Assembly: GCF_004634425.1 (NCBI RefSeq) | Contig: NZ_SBJL01000003.1 | Span: 62,001-126,000, forward strand | Reading direction: 5' to 3' | Length of the DNA stretch: 64,000 nt | From: Vitreimonas flagellata | Lineage (GTDB): Bacteria > Pseudomonadota > Alphaproteobacteria > Caulobacterales > Aquidulcibacteraceae | Shown here: piece by piece, positions 27,476 through 37,400 of the stretch | How positions within the stretch are numbered: position 1 is the first letter of the stretch | Layout of the letters: every line of letters begins with the position of its first letter | Notes under the pieces: model-generated | Seen by the model: only the letters and a program-made list of their open reading frames with translations | Databases searched by the model: none | Told to the model about the DNA's origin: nothing | Made by a program: the position numbers and the translations under genes

Positions 27476-28084
27476 TTGACGTCCGCGCCGCGCCCCGACC
27501 TCGAAGCCGAAAAGGCTGATGCGCGCATGTTGATGCGGGCCGAGCGCAATGCGGTGGACGCGCGTGACGCGCCGCTGAAGCTTATCGACAATTTCCCGCT
27601 GGAGCTGGCGCGCGTGTCGCCGGTCGCCGGCTATTGGCCTGTGGGCAGCGAGATCGATGGTCGCCCCTTGCTCGCGGCGCTCGCCAAGGTCGGCAATGTC
27701 GTGGCCTTGCCACGTATGGAGAGCCGCCAGGGGCCGGCCCGCTTTCTGGCGTGGCGCGGCTCCGAGGCGCTGACGGCGGATGCGTTCGGCGTGCCGTCGC
27801 CGCCGAAGGGCAGCCAGGAAGTAACCCCGCGCCTTATCCTGGTCCCGCTGATCGCCTTCGATCGCGCTGGCAATCGCTTGGGCCAGGGCGGCGGCCATTA
27901 CGACCGGATCATCTCGCTCTACCGCGCCCACGGGGCGGTGGCTGTGGGTATCGCCTATGCCGAGCAGGAGATGGGCCTCGTACCCACCGGTTCCCATGAT
28001 GCGCACCTGGATTGGGTCATTACGCCCAAAGAGGCGATCCGCTGCGTGCGTGGAACAGGTCTGCGCGGTTTGAGCGGGGCCTGA
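27476..28084 (+). CDS. 5-formyltetrahydrofolate cyclo-ligase
   Basis: 202 residues from TTG 27476, with AAGGGGG directly upstream. Motifs: VAGYWPVGSEIDGRPLL (about residues 47-63), VVALPRME, and the ATP/folate-binding LILVPLIAFDRAGNRLGQGGGHYDR. It converts 5-formyl-THF to 5,10-methenyl-THF, recycling a folate by-product. Linkage to ssrS and zapA is conserved in proteobacteria. Confidence 0.93.
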   Translation: MTSAPRPDLEAEKADARMLMRAERNAVDARDAPLKLIDNFPLELARVSPVAGYWPVGSEIDGRPLLAALAKVGNVVALPRMESRQGPARFLAWRGSEALTADAFGVPSPPKGSQEVTPRLILVPLIAFDRAGNRLGQGGGHYDRIISLYRAHGAVAVGIAYAEQEMGLVPTGSHDAHLDWVITPKEAIRCVRGTGLRGLSGA

Positions 28085-28123
28085 CTGGCTTTTTCGAAGG
28101 CCCCCCGCTAGAAGCCTCGCCCC

Positions 28124-28870
28124 ATGGCAGGCCATTCCAAATTCGCGAACATCCAGCACCGTAAAGGCGCGCAGGATAAGAAGCGCGCGTCGATGTTCAC
28201 CAAGATCGCGCGCGAAATCCAAGCCGCAGTGAAGCTCGGCGGCGCCGATCCAAACGCCAATCCGCGCCTGTTCCGGGCGATGGCGTCGGGCCGCGCGGTC
28301 AACATGCCGAAGGACAATATCCAGCGCGCTATCGACAAGGGCTCGGGCGCCGGCACAGAGCAATTGGACGAAATCCGCTATGAGGGCTTTGGGCCCGGCG
28401 GCATTGGCGTGATCGTCGAATGCCTCACCGACAACAAAAACCGCACCGCGGGCGAAGTGCGCTCCGCCTTCTCCAAGCACGGCGGAAATCTTGGCGAAAG
28501 CAATTCGGTCTCGAACTCGTGGCGCAAAGTTGGCGAAGTGCGTTACGCGCTGCCCGTCGCCAGCGAAGACGCGATGCTGGAAGCCGCGATCGAAGCCGGC
28601 GCCGATGATTGCGTTGTTGAAGGCGAACACCACGTCATTACGTGCGAGATGAATGCGCTTGGCGGCGTGGCGCAGGATTTGGCCAAGAAGTTCGGCGACG
28701 CTGTTTCAGCAAAGTTCGTCTGGCGCACCGACATCGCCATCCCGATCGAGGGTGAAGCGGCGGAGACGCTGATGAAGCTGCTCACGCAGCTCGACGATTT
28801 GGACGACGTGCAGGACGTCTATTCTAACGAAGACATCAGCGACGAGGAAATGGCGCGCCTGAGCGCTTAA
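28124..28870 (+). CDS. yebC: YebC/PmpR family protein
   Basis: 248 residues. The family signature covers the N-terminus (MAGHSKFANIQHRKGAQDKK), KIAREIQAAVKLGG, NMPKDNIQRAIDKG, YEGFGPGGIGVIVECLTDNK and SVSNSWRKVGEVRY. YebC proteins were described as DNA-binding regulators; more recent work ties members to relief of ribosome stalling. The length is normal. The next gene downstream is convergent, 3 bases after the stop. Confidence 0.96.
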   Translation: MAGHSKFANIQHRKGAQDKKRASMFTKIAREIQAAVKLGGADPNANPRLFRAMASGRAVNMPKDNIQRAIDKGSGAGTEQLDEIRYEGFGPGGIGVIVECLTDNKNRTAGEVRSAFSKHGGNLGESNSVSNSWRKVGEVRYALPVASEDAMLEAAIEAGADDCVVEGEHHVITCEMNALGGVAQDLAKKFGDAVSAKFVWRTDIAIPIEGEAAETLMKLLTQLDDLDDVQDVYSNEDISDEEMARLSA

Positions 28871-28873
28871 GCC

Positions 28874-29092
28874 TCAGCGGAAAAAATCGCGCAGATAATC
28901 GAACGCGATCCAGGCGGGCGGAATCATAAATCCGATCAACGCCGCCCAGAAGATCGTTACGAGTCCGCGCCAAAGCATGCGTGCAAAACGGCGCTTGCGG
29001 CCGATCACTTTGAAGCGCGCGTCGATGACTTTCGTGTCATCGATGGGCGCGGCTTCTGCTTCGCGCAATCGTGTCGTTTGCGACCGAGTCAT
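28874..29092 (-). CDS. Small single-pass membrane protein, unknown
   Basis: 72 residues from ATG 29092; a GTG at 29170 would add 26 residues but lacks an upstream ribosome site. There is a basic stretch (FKVIGRKRRFARMLWRG), then one hydrophobic helix (LVTIFWAALIGFMIPPAWIA), then FDYLRDFFR. No family recognised. It converges on yebC. Confidence 0.5.
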   Translation of the reverse strand: MTRSQTTRLREAEAAPIDDTKVIDARFKVIGRKRRFARMLWRGLVTIFWAALIGFMIPPAWIAFDYLRDFFR

Positions 29093-29194
29093 GACGATCC
29101 GCTCTAGCACAAAACCTGGCGCAGAAATGGCGAAGCCGCCGATGCTTGTGGGCATCGACGGCTTCTTCACGCGCTACGGCAGCGGGGGAGGGGA

Positions 29195-29773
29195 TTAGCC
29201 GTAGCGGTTATCTCGGTCGCGGCGTTCCGCTTCTACCCTATAACTAAGGCGGTCGAAGCGGCGATCAAGGTCTCGGCGCTCCGCCTGCGACAAACCGTTC
29301 CGACGATAGTCGCGCTCACGCATCGCGATATCTTGGAATTCGGCGCGCAGGCGATACGCCTCGGTGCGCGAGAGCGAACCGTCGCGCAGGCCAGCGTCGA
29401 TGCGCGCATCAAGTGCGCGTTGGCGCTGGTTGATGTTTTGCCAGCCGCCGTTGCCGCGATCCTGGTTGTCGTGGCGGTCCCAGCGAATACGCGCGCTCAG
29501 CGCATCGAAGCGGCGATCGAGATCATCGCGTTCGCGTGCGGATAGGCCGTTCGACATACGGTACGCACGTTCGATGCGAACGATCTCCTGGAATTCCGCC
29601 CGCAATTGCGATGCCTCGCGGCGCGTCAGCGAACCGTTACGCACGCCAGCGTCGATGCGCTCATCCAGGCGCTCCTGGCGGGCGTTGATATTCTGCCAGC
29701 TCTGGGCGGATGCGGGCGCCGCAAACGCAAGCGCGCTCGCAGCAACCGCCATGGCCAAAAACCTCTTCATCAT
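29195..29773 (-). CDS. Exported protein with two internal repeats
   Basis: 192 residues from ATG 29773 or 29770, with GAGGAG upstream. The signal peptide ends at PASAQ (about residue 24). Two copies of a unit of about 73 residues follow, starting SWQNINARQERLDERIDAG and GWQNINQRQRALDARIDAG. Each continues with SLTRREA or SLSRTEA, QLRAEFQ, and a Leu-Asp-Arg-Arg-Phe-Asp helix. The protein is highly charged and helical, probably periplasmic. Similar repeats occur in small exported proteins of Caulobacterales; function unknown. Confidence 0.85.
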   Translation of the reverse strand: MMKRFLAMAVAASALAFAAPASAQSWQNINARQERLDERIDAGVRNGSLTRREASQLRAEFQEIVRIERAYRMSNGLSARERDDLDRRFDALSARIRWDRHDNQDRGNGGWQNINQRQRALDARIDAGLRDGSLSRTEAYRLRAEFQDIAMRERDYRRNGLSQAERRDLDRRFDRLSYRVEAERRDRDNRYG

Positions 29774-29986
29774 ATGCTCCTCAGGCGTTTCCGCCCCTCG
29801 GCTAGTCAAAGCGGTTGCGCCAGCTTCGTTCCGCAGGAACATGAGCCAAGCTGACGCGCCCACACGGGTTCCAGTTGGTTGCCAAAAGTCGCGCAACACT
29901 TCATACCGCGACACAATTCGACCCTTATCCGGTTGCCGGCGCCGATTGTGCCTGGCCGGCCTGAACCGGACCTGATGGAGTGCTTC

Positions 29987-30961
29987 ATGGCGGAACTGGT
30001 CGTTGTGTTCGGCGGCTCTGGCTTCATCGGAAAGCAGGTCGTGCGCGCGCTGGCCAAGCGCGGCAAGCGCGTCCGCATCGCCATGCGCCGCCCGCATCTG
30101 GGCGCCGAACTCCGCGTGATGGGCGATGTCGGTCAGATCCAACTCGTGCAAGCCAATTTGCGCTTTCCTGAATCGATCGACGCCGCACTCGAAGGCGCCG
30201 ACGCTGTCGTGAACTTGGTTGCGGTGCTGCACGAAAGCGGCACGCAGAACTTTGAAGCGTTGCATGTCGAAGGCGCCCGCGCTGTTGCGGAAGCTGCCGC
30301 CAAGCGCGGCATCAAGCGCGTGGTCCATATCTCCGCGATCGGCGCCGCCGAGACGGGCGCTAAATACGCCCAATCGAAATACCAAGGCGAGCGTGCTGTG
30401 CTCGACGCTGTATCCACGGCGACGATCCTGCGCCCGTCGATCGTGTTCGGCCCGGAAGACGGCTTCTTCAATCGCTTCGCGCGCATGGCGCAGACGTCAC
30501 TGGCGCTGCCGCTGATTGGTGGCGGCAACACGAAATTCCAGCCGGTGTTTGTCGGCGATGTCGCTGATGCTGTGTGCGCGGCGCTCGACAAAAGCCAAGC
30601 CCAAGGCCGCATCTACGAACTCGGCGGTCCGCGCACGTACACGTTCAAGCAATTGCTCGAATTCATCACCGCCGAAATCGCGCGTCCGCGTGCGCTGATT
30701 CCGCTGCCGTTCGTGTTCGCGTATCCGCTGGGCTTGCTGATTAGTTGGGCGTTCAAGCTGATCCCGTTCGCGGCGCCGCCGCTGACGGGCGATCAGGTGA
30801 ACATGCTCCGCAAGGACAACATCGTCGGCGCCGACCCACTGGCGGGCACGATCCAAGAATTGGGCGTCACCTCGCTTGAAACGGTCGAGGCGATTGTGCC
30901 AGCCTATCTCTGGCGTTTCCGCCCTTACGGCCAATTTCAGACAAAGCAGAATCCCGCATGA
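29987..30961 (+). CDS. NDUFA9-like NAD(P)-binding epimerase-family protein
   Basis: 324 residues. ATG 29987 is preferred because GGAG lies 6 bases ahead; ATG 29975 adds four residues. The Rossmann motif VVFGGSGFIGKQVVRALAKRG opens the protein, then VVHISAIGA and YAQSKYQGERAVLD (a Tyr-x3-Lys-like site), SIVFGPEDGFFNRFARM, and a hydrophobic C-terminal part (FVFAYPLGLLISWAFKLIPF). This family is related to the mitochondrial complex I subunit NDUFA9 and is common in alphaproteobacteria. It may bind NAD(P)H and associate with the membrane. Confidence 0.88.
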   Translation: MAELVVVFGGSGFIGKQVVRALAKRGKRVRIAMRRPHLGAELRVMGDVGQIQLVQANLRFPESIDAALEGADAVVNLVAVLHESGTQNFEALHVEGARAVAEAAAKRGIKRVVHISAIGAAETGAKYAQSKYQGERAVLDAVSTATILRPSIVFGPEDGFFNRFARMAQTSLALPLIGGGNTKFQPVFVGDVADAVCAALDKSQAQGRIYELGGPRTYTFKQLLEFITAEIARPRALIPLPFVFAYPLGLLISWAFKLIPFAAPPLTGDQVNMLRKDNIVGADPLAGTIQELGVTSLETVEAIVPAYLWRFRPYGQFQTKQNPA

Positions 30962-31635
30962 CATCGCGCGCCTGGGCCATCGCCGCTTCGATTTTCGGAT
31001 TGGCGACGCTCGGCGTCTTTGTTGCGTTCAATTTTCTGCCTGATGTCGCCGCGGTGTATGCGCCCGGCGAGGCGGCGACGTATGTGAGCGCGTTCCAGCG
31101 CAGCACGACATTGGCCGATCTTGCGCAGGTGTTCGGCGATCCAGCCGATCCTGCGATCATAGCCGCGATGGATCAGCTCAACACGCTCGATCTCTACGCC
31201 TTCATCCCCTTATACGCGCTCTTCTTGATCGCGGCCGTTTTCATGCTGGGCGGCAATGCCATACTGAAATGGCTCGCCGTGTTCGCCGCGCTGATTGGCG
31301 CGGGCGGCGACTTTGTCGAGACGTATCAGCAGCTCCAACTCACTGCCGATTATCAAAACGCCGCGACGCATCTGCCGCTCATCGCGCCGATGCATTGGCT
31401 CAAATACGCCGGCATTGGCTTGAATGGAATTCTGGTGTCCGCGCTGTGCTTCACGGCCGAACGCAAGCGCTGGGTTCTCGGCGTCGTCGGCTTGCTCACG
31501 TTGCCAATCGTCGTCGCGGCCTATGCGGGCTTGGTCGAGCCGCGTGCCTTCACAGGCGCGGTCGCGCTCTATTGGACGACGCTGCTCGTGGTTTCGATTA
31601 TCGCGGCGGTCCGGGCGAAAGGTGCGCCGGCTTAA
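30958..31635 (+). CDS. Integral membrane protein, unknown
   Basis: 225 residues with about six hydrophobic segments: 7-28, 82-102, 106-120, 148-164, 172-190 and 197-218. The ATG overlaps the stop of the NDUFA9-like gene as ATGA, so the two are co-translated. No named family recognised. The 3' end overlaps the convergent DUF488 gene by 38 bases. Confidence 0.72.
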   Translation: MTSRAWAIAASIFGLATLGVFVAFNFLPDVAAVYAPGEAATYVSAFQRSTTLADLAQVFGDPADPAIIAAMDQLNTLDLYAFIPLYALFLIAAVFMLGGNAILKWLAVFAALIGAGGDFVETYQQLQLTADYQNAATHLPLIAPMHWLKYAGIGLNGILVSALCFTAERKRWVLGVVGLLTLPIVVAAYAGLVEPRAFTGAVALYWTTLLVVSIIAAVRAKGAPA

Positions 31636-32053
31636 GGCCGAATGCGCTGAGATGTTCGGCGACGATGGCGCGGTGGCAGGCGCGCCAATCGTGCTCCAAG
31701 CACATGATGCAGACGCGGCCTTTCTTGGCGAAATCGGCCGTTTCCGCCAAAGCGAGCTGGCTTTCCGGCTCCGCAAGCTTCGCTTCGAAAATGCGGCGCA
31801 TGGTTTTGCTGTCGCCTTTGCGCGCCGCTTCGCGGCCGGCCTTGGGCGTGCCGAGCGGCTTCATGTGCACGTAAGCGATGCCGGCTTCGTCCAGGCTCGC
31901 AGCAAGAGATTTCTTCGAATAGCCAGCGCGACGTGAGTTTGCGACCTCGCGCACATCCACCAGCGTTTTGATCTTGGCTTCCTTCAGCGCCGCCACGAAG
32001 TCAGGCACGCCGACATTTTCGTAGCCGATGGTCCAGAGCTTGGATTGCGCCAT
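31598..32053 (-). CDS. DUF488 domain-containing protein
   Basis: 151 residues. The family motifs are LWTIGYENVGVPDFVAALKE at the N-terminus, TLVDVREVANSRRAGYSKKS, IAYVHMKPLGTPKAGREAA, and VCIMCLEHDWRACHRAIVAE. The last includes the paired Cys-His residues typical of DUF488. The biochemical role is not established. It lies 21 bases downstream of uppP on the same strand. Confidence 0.93.
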   Translation of the reverse strand: MAQSKLWTIGYENVGVPDFVAALKEAKIKTLVDVREVANSRRAGYSKKSLAASLDEAGIAYVHMKPLGTPKAGREAARKGDSKTMRRIFEAKLAEPESQLALAETADFAKKGRVCIMCLEHDWRACHRAIVAEHLSAFGLKPAHLSPGPPR

Positions 32054-32074
32054 GAGCTTCGCCTTTGAAGCGGC

Positions 32075-32920
32075 TTAGCCCAGCTGGCCCATGTAAACGC
32101 CGCCGAGCAGAAGCACGCCGATGCCAATGCGATACCAAGCAAAGGGCCCGAAGCCAATTCGCGTCACGAAGTCGAGGAAGGGCTTCACTACGATCGCCGC
32201 CGCAAGGAAAGCGAACACGAAGCCGACGCTGATCTCCGCGATGCGTTCCGGTGCGATCTGATCCTTCACCTTGATGAAGTCGTAGAAGAACGCCGCCAAC
32301 ATTGTCGGCATGGCGAGGAAGAACGAAAATTCCGCGGCCGCGCGGCGATCGAGGCCCAACAGCAAGCCGCCATAAATCGTCGCGCCCGAGCGCGAGACGC
32401 CGGGGATCATGGCGATACATTGCATGAAGCCTACGGCGACCGCGCGCCAGATCGGCGTCTCGGCCGCGTCCGTGACGACTGGCTTCGGCGCAAAGCGCTC
32501 CAGCAGCAGCATGGCCGCGCCGCCAATCACCAGCGCCCAGCCGATGACGACGAAGCTCTCATAAAGCACCGTCTTCACGTAATCGGCGGCGAAGAAGCCG
32601 ATGCCGACGGCGGGCAGGAATGAGAGGAAAAGCATCAGCGCAAAGCGCCGCGCTTCGGGCTTGGTCGGCAGGCCTGTGATCACGTCGACAATGCGCTGCC
32701 GGTAAAGCCACATCACCGCCAGGATCGAGCCCAGCTGGATCATGACCGTGAAAACGCCGCCCGGATCGTCGTACCCGATCAGCTCCGCCCCGATCAGGAG
32801 GTGGGCCGTGGAGGAGACGGGCAGGAATTCGGTCAGGCCCTGCAGCACGCCGAGGAAAGCGGCGCGGAGTAGGTTCAGAATATCCAAGCAGGCGCCCCCA
32901 AAATGAGCCGAGGCGACCAT
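32075..32920 (-). CDS. uppP: Undecaprenyl-diphosphatase
   Basis: 281 residues from ATG 32920; a TTG at 32887 would give the more usual N-terminus LDILN, and neither has a strong ribosome site. Motifs: GVLQGLTEFLPVSSTAHLLI (with the catalytic Glu) and AMIPGVSRSGATIYGGLLLG. About eight TM helices. It dephosphorylates undecaprenyl diphosphate to recycle the lipid carrier for peptidoglycan and other envelope polymers. Divergent from gltD. Confidence 0.95.
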   Translation of the reverse strand: MVASAHFGGACLDILNLLRAAFLGVLQGLTEFLPVSSTAHLLIGAELIGYDDPGGVFTVMIQLGSILAVMWLYRQRIVDVITGLPTKPEARRFALMLFLSFLPAVGIGFFAADYVKTVLYESFVVIGWALVIGGAAMLLLERFAPKPVVTDAAETPIWRAVAVGFMQCIAMIPGVSRSGATIYGGLLLGLDRRAAAEFSFFLAMPTMLAAFFYDFIKVKDQIAPERIAEISVGFVFAFLAAAIVVKPFLDFVTRIGFGPFAWYRIGIGVLLLGGVYMGQLG

Positions 32921-32988
32921 GAAGCGCGTCGCACCGCGGCGAAAGTGCGAAAATCAGGCCAAAACCCTCATGCGAGGCAGCTTATTTC

Positions 32989-33017
32989 TTGAACAGAGCC
33001 CCAAACTCTGTCTAAAG
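32989..33017 (+). promoter_or_regulatory. Possible gltD promoter with an inverted repeat in the spacer
   Basis: TTGAAC (32989) and TCTAAA (33011) are spaced by 16 bases, each matching the bacterial consensus at four of six positions. The spacer carries ACAGAG and CTCTGT as an inverted repeat with a 7-base centre, which could be an operator. It lies 40-70 bases ahead of the gltD start. Confidence 0.35.
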
Positions 33018-33055
33018 GAAAATTATCCCGAAACTCGCGCCTTTGGAGGGCGTTC

Positions 33056-34489
33056 GTGGCCGAACGCATGCAAAAATTCGTGTCTGTGGGTCAAAAATGG
33101 CCCGAGAAGCGCACGGCGGCTGACCGCGCGGGCGATTTTCACGAGATTTATCGGGAGTTTATTGCCGAGAAGGCGAATGAGCAGGCGTCGCGCTGCGCCC
33201 AATGCGGTGTTCCGTTCTGCCAGACGCATTGCCCACTGCAGAACAACATTCCGGACTGGCTGAGGATGACAGCCGAGGGCCGTCTGGAGGAAGCCTACCA
33301 GCTTTCGGCCTCGACCAATTCCATGCCGGAGATCTGCGGCCGGATTTGCCCGCAGGATCGCCTCTGCGAAGCGGGCTGCGTGATCGAGCAATCGACGCAT
33401 GGCTCCGTCACCATCGGCGCTGTGGAAAAATATCTGACCGACACCGCTTGGGAGAAGGGCTGGATCGCTGTGATCAAACCGCGCCGCGAGCGTGAGGAGA
33501 GCGTCGGCATTATTGGCGCAGGCCCCGCTGGCCTCGCCGCGGCCGAACGCCTGCGCCTGCGCGGCTATCAAGTGACGATCTATGATCGCCACGACCGCGT
33601 CGGCGGTTTGCTGATCTATGGCATTCCCGGCTTCAAGCTGGAGAAGGACATCGTCGAGCGCCGCACGCAGCGTCTGATCGAAGGCGGCGTGAAGTTCGTG
33701 CTCAATTGCAATGTCGGCGAGACGATCTCGTTTGAAGATCTGCGCGCGCAGCATGAGTCCGTGCTGATCGCGACGGGCGTTTACAAGGCCAAGCCGCTCA
33801 ACGCGCCGAACGACCAGAGCGTGGTGAAGGCGCTCGATTATCTCATCACCTCCAACCGCGTCGGCCTCGGCGATGACGTGGCGGATTTCACCAGCGGCGC
33901 GCTCAATGCCGCCGGCAAGCGCGTCGTCGTCATCGGCGGCGGCGACACGGCGATGGATTGCGTGCGTACGGCTGTGCGCCAAGGCGCCAAGAGCGTGACC
34001 TGCCTCTATCGTCGCGACCGCGCCAACATGCCGGGCTCGCAACGCGAAGTGAAAAACGCCGAGGAAGAGGGCGTTGTGTTCGAATGGCTGGCAGCGCCGA
34101 AAGCGGTGCGCGCCGGCAAAAAGCCAGGTGTTGCGGCTGTCCGTATGCGTCTTGGCGCACCTGACACGAGCGGTCGCCAATCGCCGGAAGAAGTGCCGGG
34201 CAGCGAGTTCGATGTGGCCGGCGATCTCATCATCGCGGCCCTCGGCTTCGATGCGGAAGATTTGCCGGAAGCCTGGGACGCGCTCGATCTCAAGACGACA
34301 CGTTGGGGCACGATCAGCGCCAATCCGCTGACCTACGCGACGAATTTGCCGGGCGTGTACGCCGCCGGCGACATCGTGCGCGGCGCCTCGCTCGTCGTGT
34401 GGGCGATCAAGGAAGGCCGCGAGGCCGCCGATGCGATCCACGCTCATCTTCAAGACCGCGCCCAAACGGCGCGCGTAGCTGCGGAATAA
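33056..34489 (+). CDS. gltD: Glutamate synthase small subunit
   Basis: 477 residues from GTG 33056, with GGAGGGC upstream. N-terminal iron-sulfur cysteines: CAQCGVPFCQTHCPLQNN (about 47-64) and CGRICPQDRLCEAGC. An FAD site (GIIGAGPAGLAAAERL) and an NADPH site (VVVIGGGDTAMDCVRTA) follow, with the C-terminal GVYAAGDIVRGASLVV. It feeds electrons from NADPH to the large subunit in the GOGAT reaction. gltB begins 4 bases after its stop. Confidence 0.97.
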   Translation: MAERMQKFVSVGQKWPEKRTAADRAGDFHEIYREFIAEKANEQASRCAQCGVPFCQTHCPLQNNIPDWLRMTAEGRLEEAYQLSASTNSMPEICGRICPQDRLCEAGCVIEQSTHGSVTIGAVEKYLTDTAWEKGWIAVIKPRREREESVGIIGAGPAGLAAAERLRLRGYQVTIYDRHDRVGGLLIYGIPGFKLEKDIVERRTQRLIEGGVKFVLNCNVGETISFEDLRAQHESVLIATGVYKAKPLNAPNDQSVVKALDYLITSNRVGLGDDVADFTSGALNAAGKRVVVIGGGDTAMDCVRTAVRQGAKSVTCLYRRDRANMPGSQREVKNAEEEGVVFEWLAAPKAVRAGKKPGVAAVRMRLGAPDTSGRQSPEEVPGSEFDVAGDLIIAALGFDAEDLPEAWDALDLKTTRWGTISANPLTYATNLPGVYAAGDIVRGASLVVWAIKEGREAADAIHAHLQDRAQTARVAAE

Positions 34490-34493
34490 GTCC

Positions 34494-37400
34494 ATGAACG
34501 GCGAACTTGAAATCGCGCGCTATATCCGCGAGCGCGACAGACTGGAACGCGACGGCCTCTATCGCGCCGAGGACGAACGCGACGCGTGCGGCGTTGGCCT
34601 CGTGGTCGCGCTCGACGGCAAACCACGCCGTGACGTGGTGACGCTTGCGATCCAGGCGCTGAAAGCGGTGTGGCACCGTGGCGCCGTCGACGCTGACGGC
34701 AAGACCGGCGACGGCGCTGGCATTCTCATCGATGCGCCACAAGATTTCTTTCGCGAGATTGTTGTCCGCACCGGACATACGCCGCGTCCAGGCCCGATCT
34801 TCGTCGGCCAAGTGTTTTTGCCGCGCCTTGATCTGGGCGCCCAGGAGCGCGCGCGCGTCATCATCGAGAGTGAAATTATCCGCGCCGGCTTCGTGATTTA
34901 TTCGTGGCGCCAGGTGCCGGTCGATATTTCGCAGATCGGCGAAAAGGCCAACGCCACGCGCCCGGAAATCGAGCAGGTGCTCTTCCACGATCCGCAAGGT
35001 CGGGACGAGGAAACCGTCGATCGCGATCTCTTCATCTGCCGCCGTCGCATCGAAAAGCGCGCGCTCGCCTCGAATATTGCCGAACTCTATGTCTGCTCGC
35101 TCTCGGCGCAGACTTTGATCTACAAGGGCATGTTCCTCGCCCAGCAGATCGACACCTTCTATCCCGATTTGAAGGACGATCGCTTCGTCTCGTGCGTGGC
35201 GATCTATCACCAACGCTATTCCACCAACACGTTCCCGCAATGGCGCTTGGCGCAGCCCTTCCGCATGCTGGCGCACAATGGCGAGATCAACACGCTGAAG
35301 GGCAACGTGAACTGGATGCGTTCGCACGAAGTGCGCATGGCGTCCGACGCGTTTGGTGAGGCTGATGCGGATGTGAAGCCGATCATCCAGCCGAGCGGCT
35401 CGGATTCGGCCGCGCTCGATAACGTGTTTGAAGTGCTGGTGCGCGCTGGCCGCGCCGCGCCGATGGCGAAATCGCTGCTGGTGCCGGAAGCGTGGGCCAA
35501 GTCGCACACGATGAAGCCGAGCCATCGCGCGCTCTACGCCTATTGCAACGCGGTGATGGAGCCGTGGGACGGCCCGGCAGCACTCGCGATGTTCGATGGC
35601 CGCTGGGCGGTCGCGGGCTTGGACCGCAACGGCCTGCGCCCGCTGCGCTATGCGCTGACTGAAGATGGCTTGCTGGCGATCGGTTCGGAAACCGGCATGT
35701 GCCCGCTCGATGATCGCAAGATCACAGAGCGCGGTCGCATCGGCGCGGGCCAGCTCATCGCCGTCGATACGCACGAGGGCAAACTTTATCGCCACGACGA
35801 GATGATCGATGCGCTCGCTGCGCAGCATCCGTACGGCGATTGGCTCGAAAACGTCATCGATCTCGACAAGAAGCTCGAAGGCGCCGAGCCGCGTCTGTTT
35901 GAGGATCGCGCTGAACTGCTGCGCCGTCAGGCTGCCGCCGGCTTCACGATGGAAGACCTCGAGCTTCTGCTTCAGCCGATGATGGAAGAGGGCAAGGAAG
36001 CCATCGGTTCGATGGGCGACGACGCGCCGCTTGCGGTGCTCTCCGAACAAAACCGGCCGCTCTCGCACTATTTCCGGCAGAATTTCAGCCAGGTCACGAA
36101 CCCGCCGATCGATCCATTGCGCGAGGGCCGCGTGATGAGCCTCGCGACACGCTTCAAGAACCTCGGCAATGTGTTGGCGCAGGACGAGACGCAATCGAAC
36201 GTCTATGTGCTCTCCAGCCCAATCCTCACCAACGGCATGTATCAGCGCATGCTGACCGAGTTGGGTGATGAAGTCGTGCGCATCGATTGCACGTTTGCAC
36301 CGCCCGCGCCCGGTGAAGACGCGGGCGTTGTGCTCCGCGCTGCAATCAACCGTATCCGCAGCGATGCGGAGAAGGCGATCAAAGCTGGCCGTTCGCACAT
36401 TGCGTTGACGGATGAAGCGCAGGGGCCGGATCGCATCGGCTGCCCGATGATCCTGATCGTCAGCGGCGTGCATTCGTATCTGGCCCAAAAGGGCTTGCGT
36501 TCGTTCTGCTCGATCTCGGTGCGCTCGGCCGAATGTCTCGATCCGCATTACGCCGCGGTGCTGATCGGTTGCGGCGCAACCACTGTGAACCCGTATCTCG
36601 CGCTCGACACGATCGGCGATCGCGTCAACCGCGGCCTTTCCGGCGCCCTGACGCGCGAACAAGCGTGTGCGAATTATCGCGCGGCGTTGGAGGCGGGGCT
36701 CTTCAAGATCATCTCGAAGATGGGCATCTCCGTGATCTCATCCTATCGCGGCGGTTTGAACTTTGAAGCCATCGGTTTGTCGCGCGCGTTGGTCGACGAA
36801 TTCTTTCCAGGCCTCACCAGCCGCATCTCCGGCGTCGGCCTCGCTGGCATCGCGTTCGAGGAAGTCGACAAGCACCGCACGGCTTATGATGAGGCGCTGA
36901 CGGCGCTTCCGGTGGGCAGTTTCTATCGCTACCGCGCACGCGGCGAACGCCACGCGTTGGAAGCAGACTCGATCCACCAATTGCAGAAGGCGTGCGATAC
37001 CGGTGATTACGTCGCTTACAAAAAGTACGCCGACAAAGTGCGCGAACGCCGCCTACGCGAACCGATTCAGCTGCGCGATTTGTTGGAAGTGCGTGAGAAC
37101 CTCACGCCCGTCCCGCTCGCCGAAGTCGAAAGCGTCAACGAAATCCGTAAACGTTTCGTCACGCCCGGCATGAGCTTGGGCGCGCTCTCGCCCGAAGCGC
37201 ACGGCGCCATGAACATCGCCATGAACCGCATCGGCGCACGCTCGGTGTCGGGCGAAGGTGGCGAAGTGCCCGAACGCTACAAGCCGCTGCCCAACGGCGA
37301 CGATGCGAACTCTGCGATCAAACAAGTCGCTTCGGGCCGCTTCGGCGTCACGGCGGAATATCTCAATCAGTGTCGCGAAATCGAAATCAAAGTCGCGCAG

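Noticed and set aside
29774-30385. Long N-terminal extension of the repeat protein (open minus-strand frame)
   Set aside because: It is antisense to the NDUFA9-like gene, has no homology pattern, and a signal peptide with ribosome site begins at 29773.
34407-36662. 751-codon open frame antisense to gltB
   Set aside because: It is a shadow of a GC-rich coding region: rich in Arg, His and Asp with no domain pattern, and gltB is certain.
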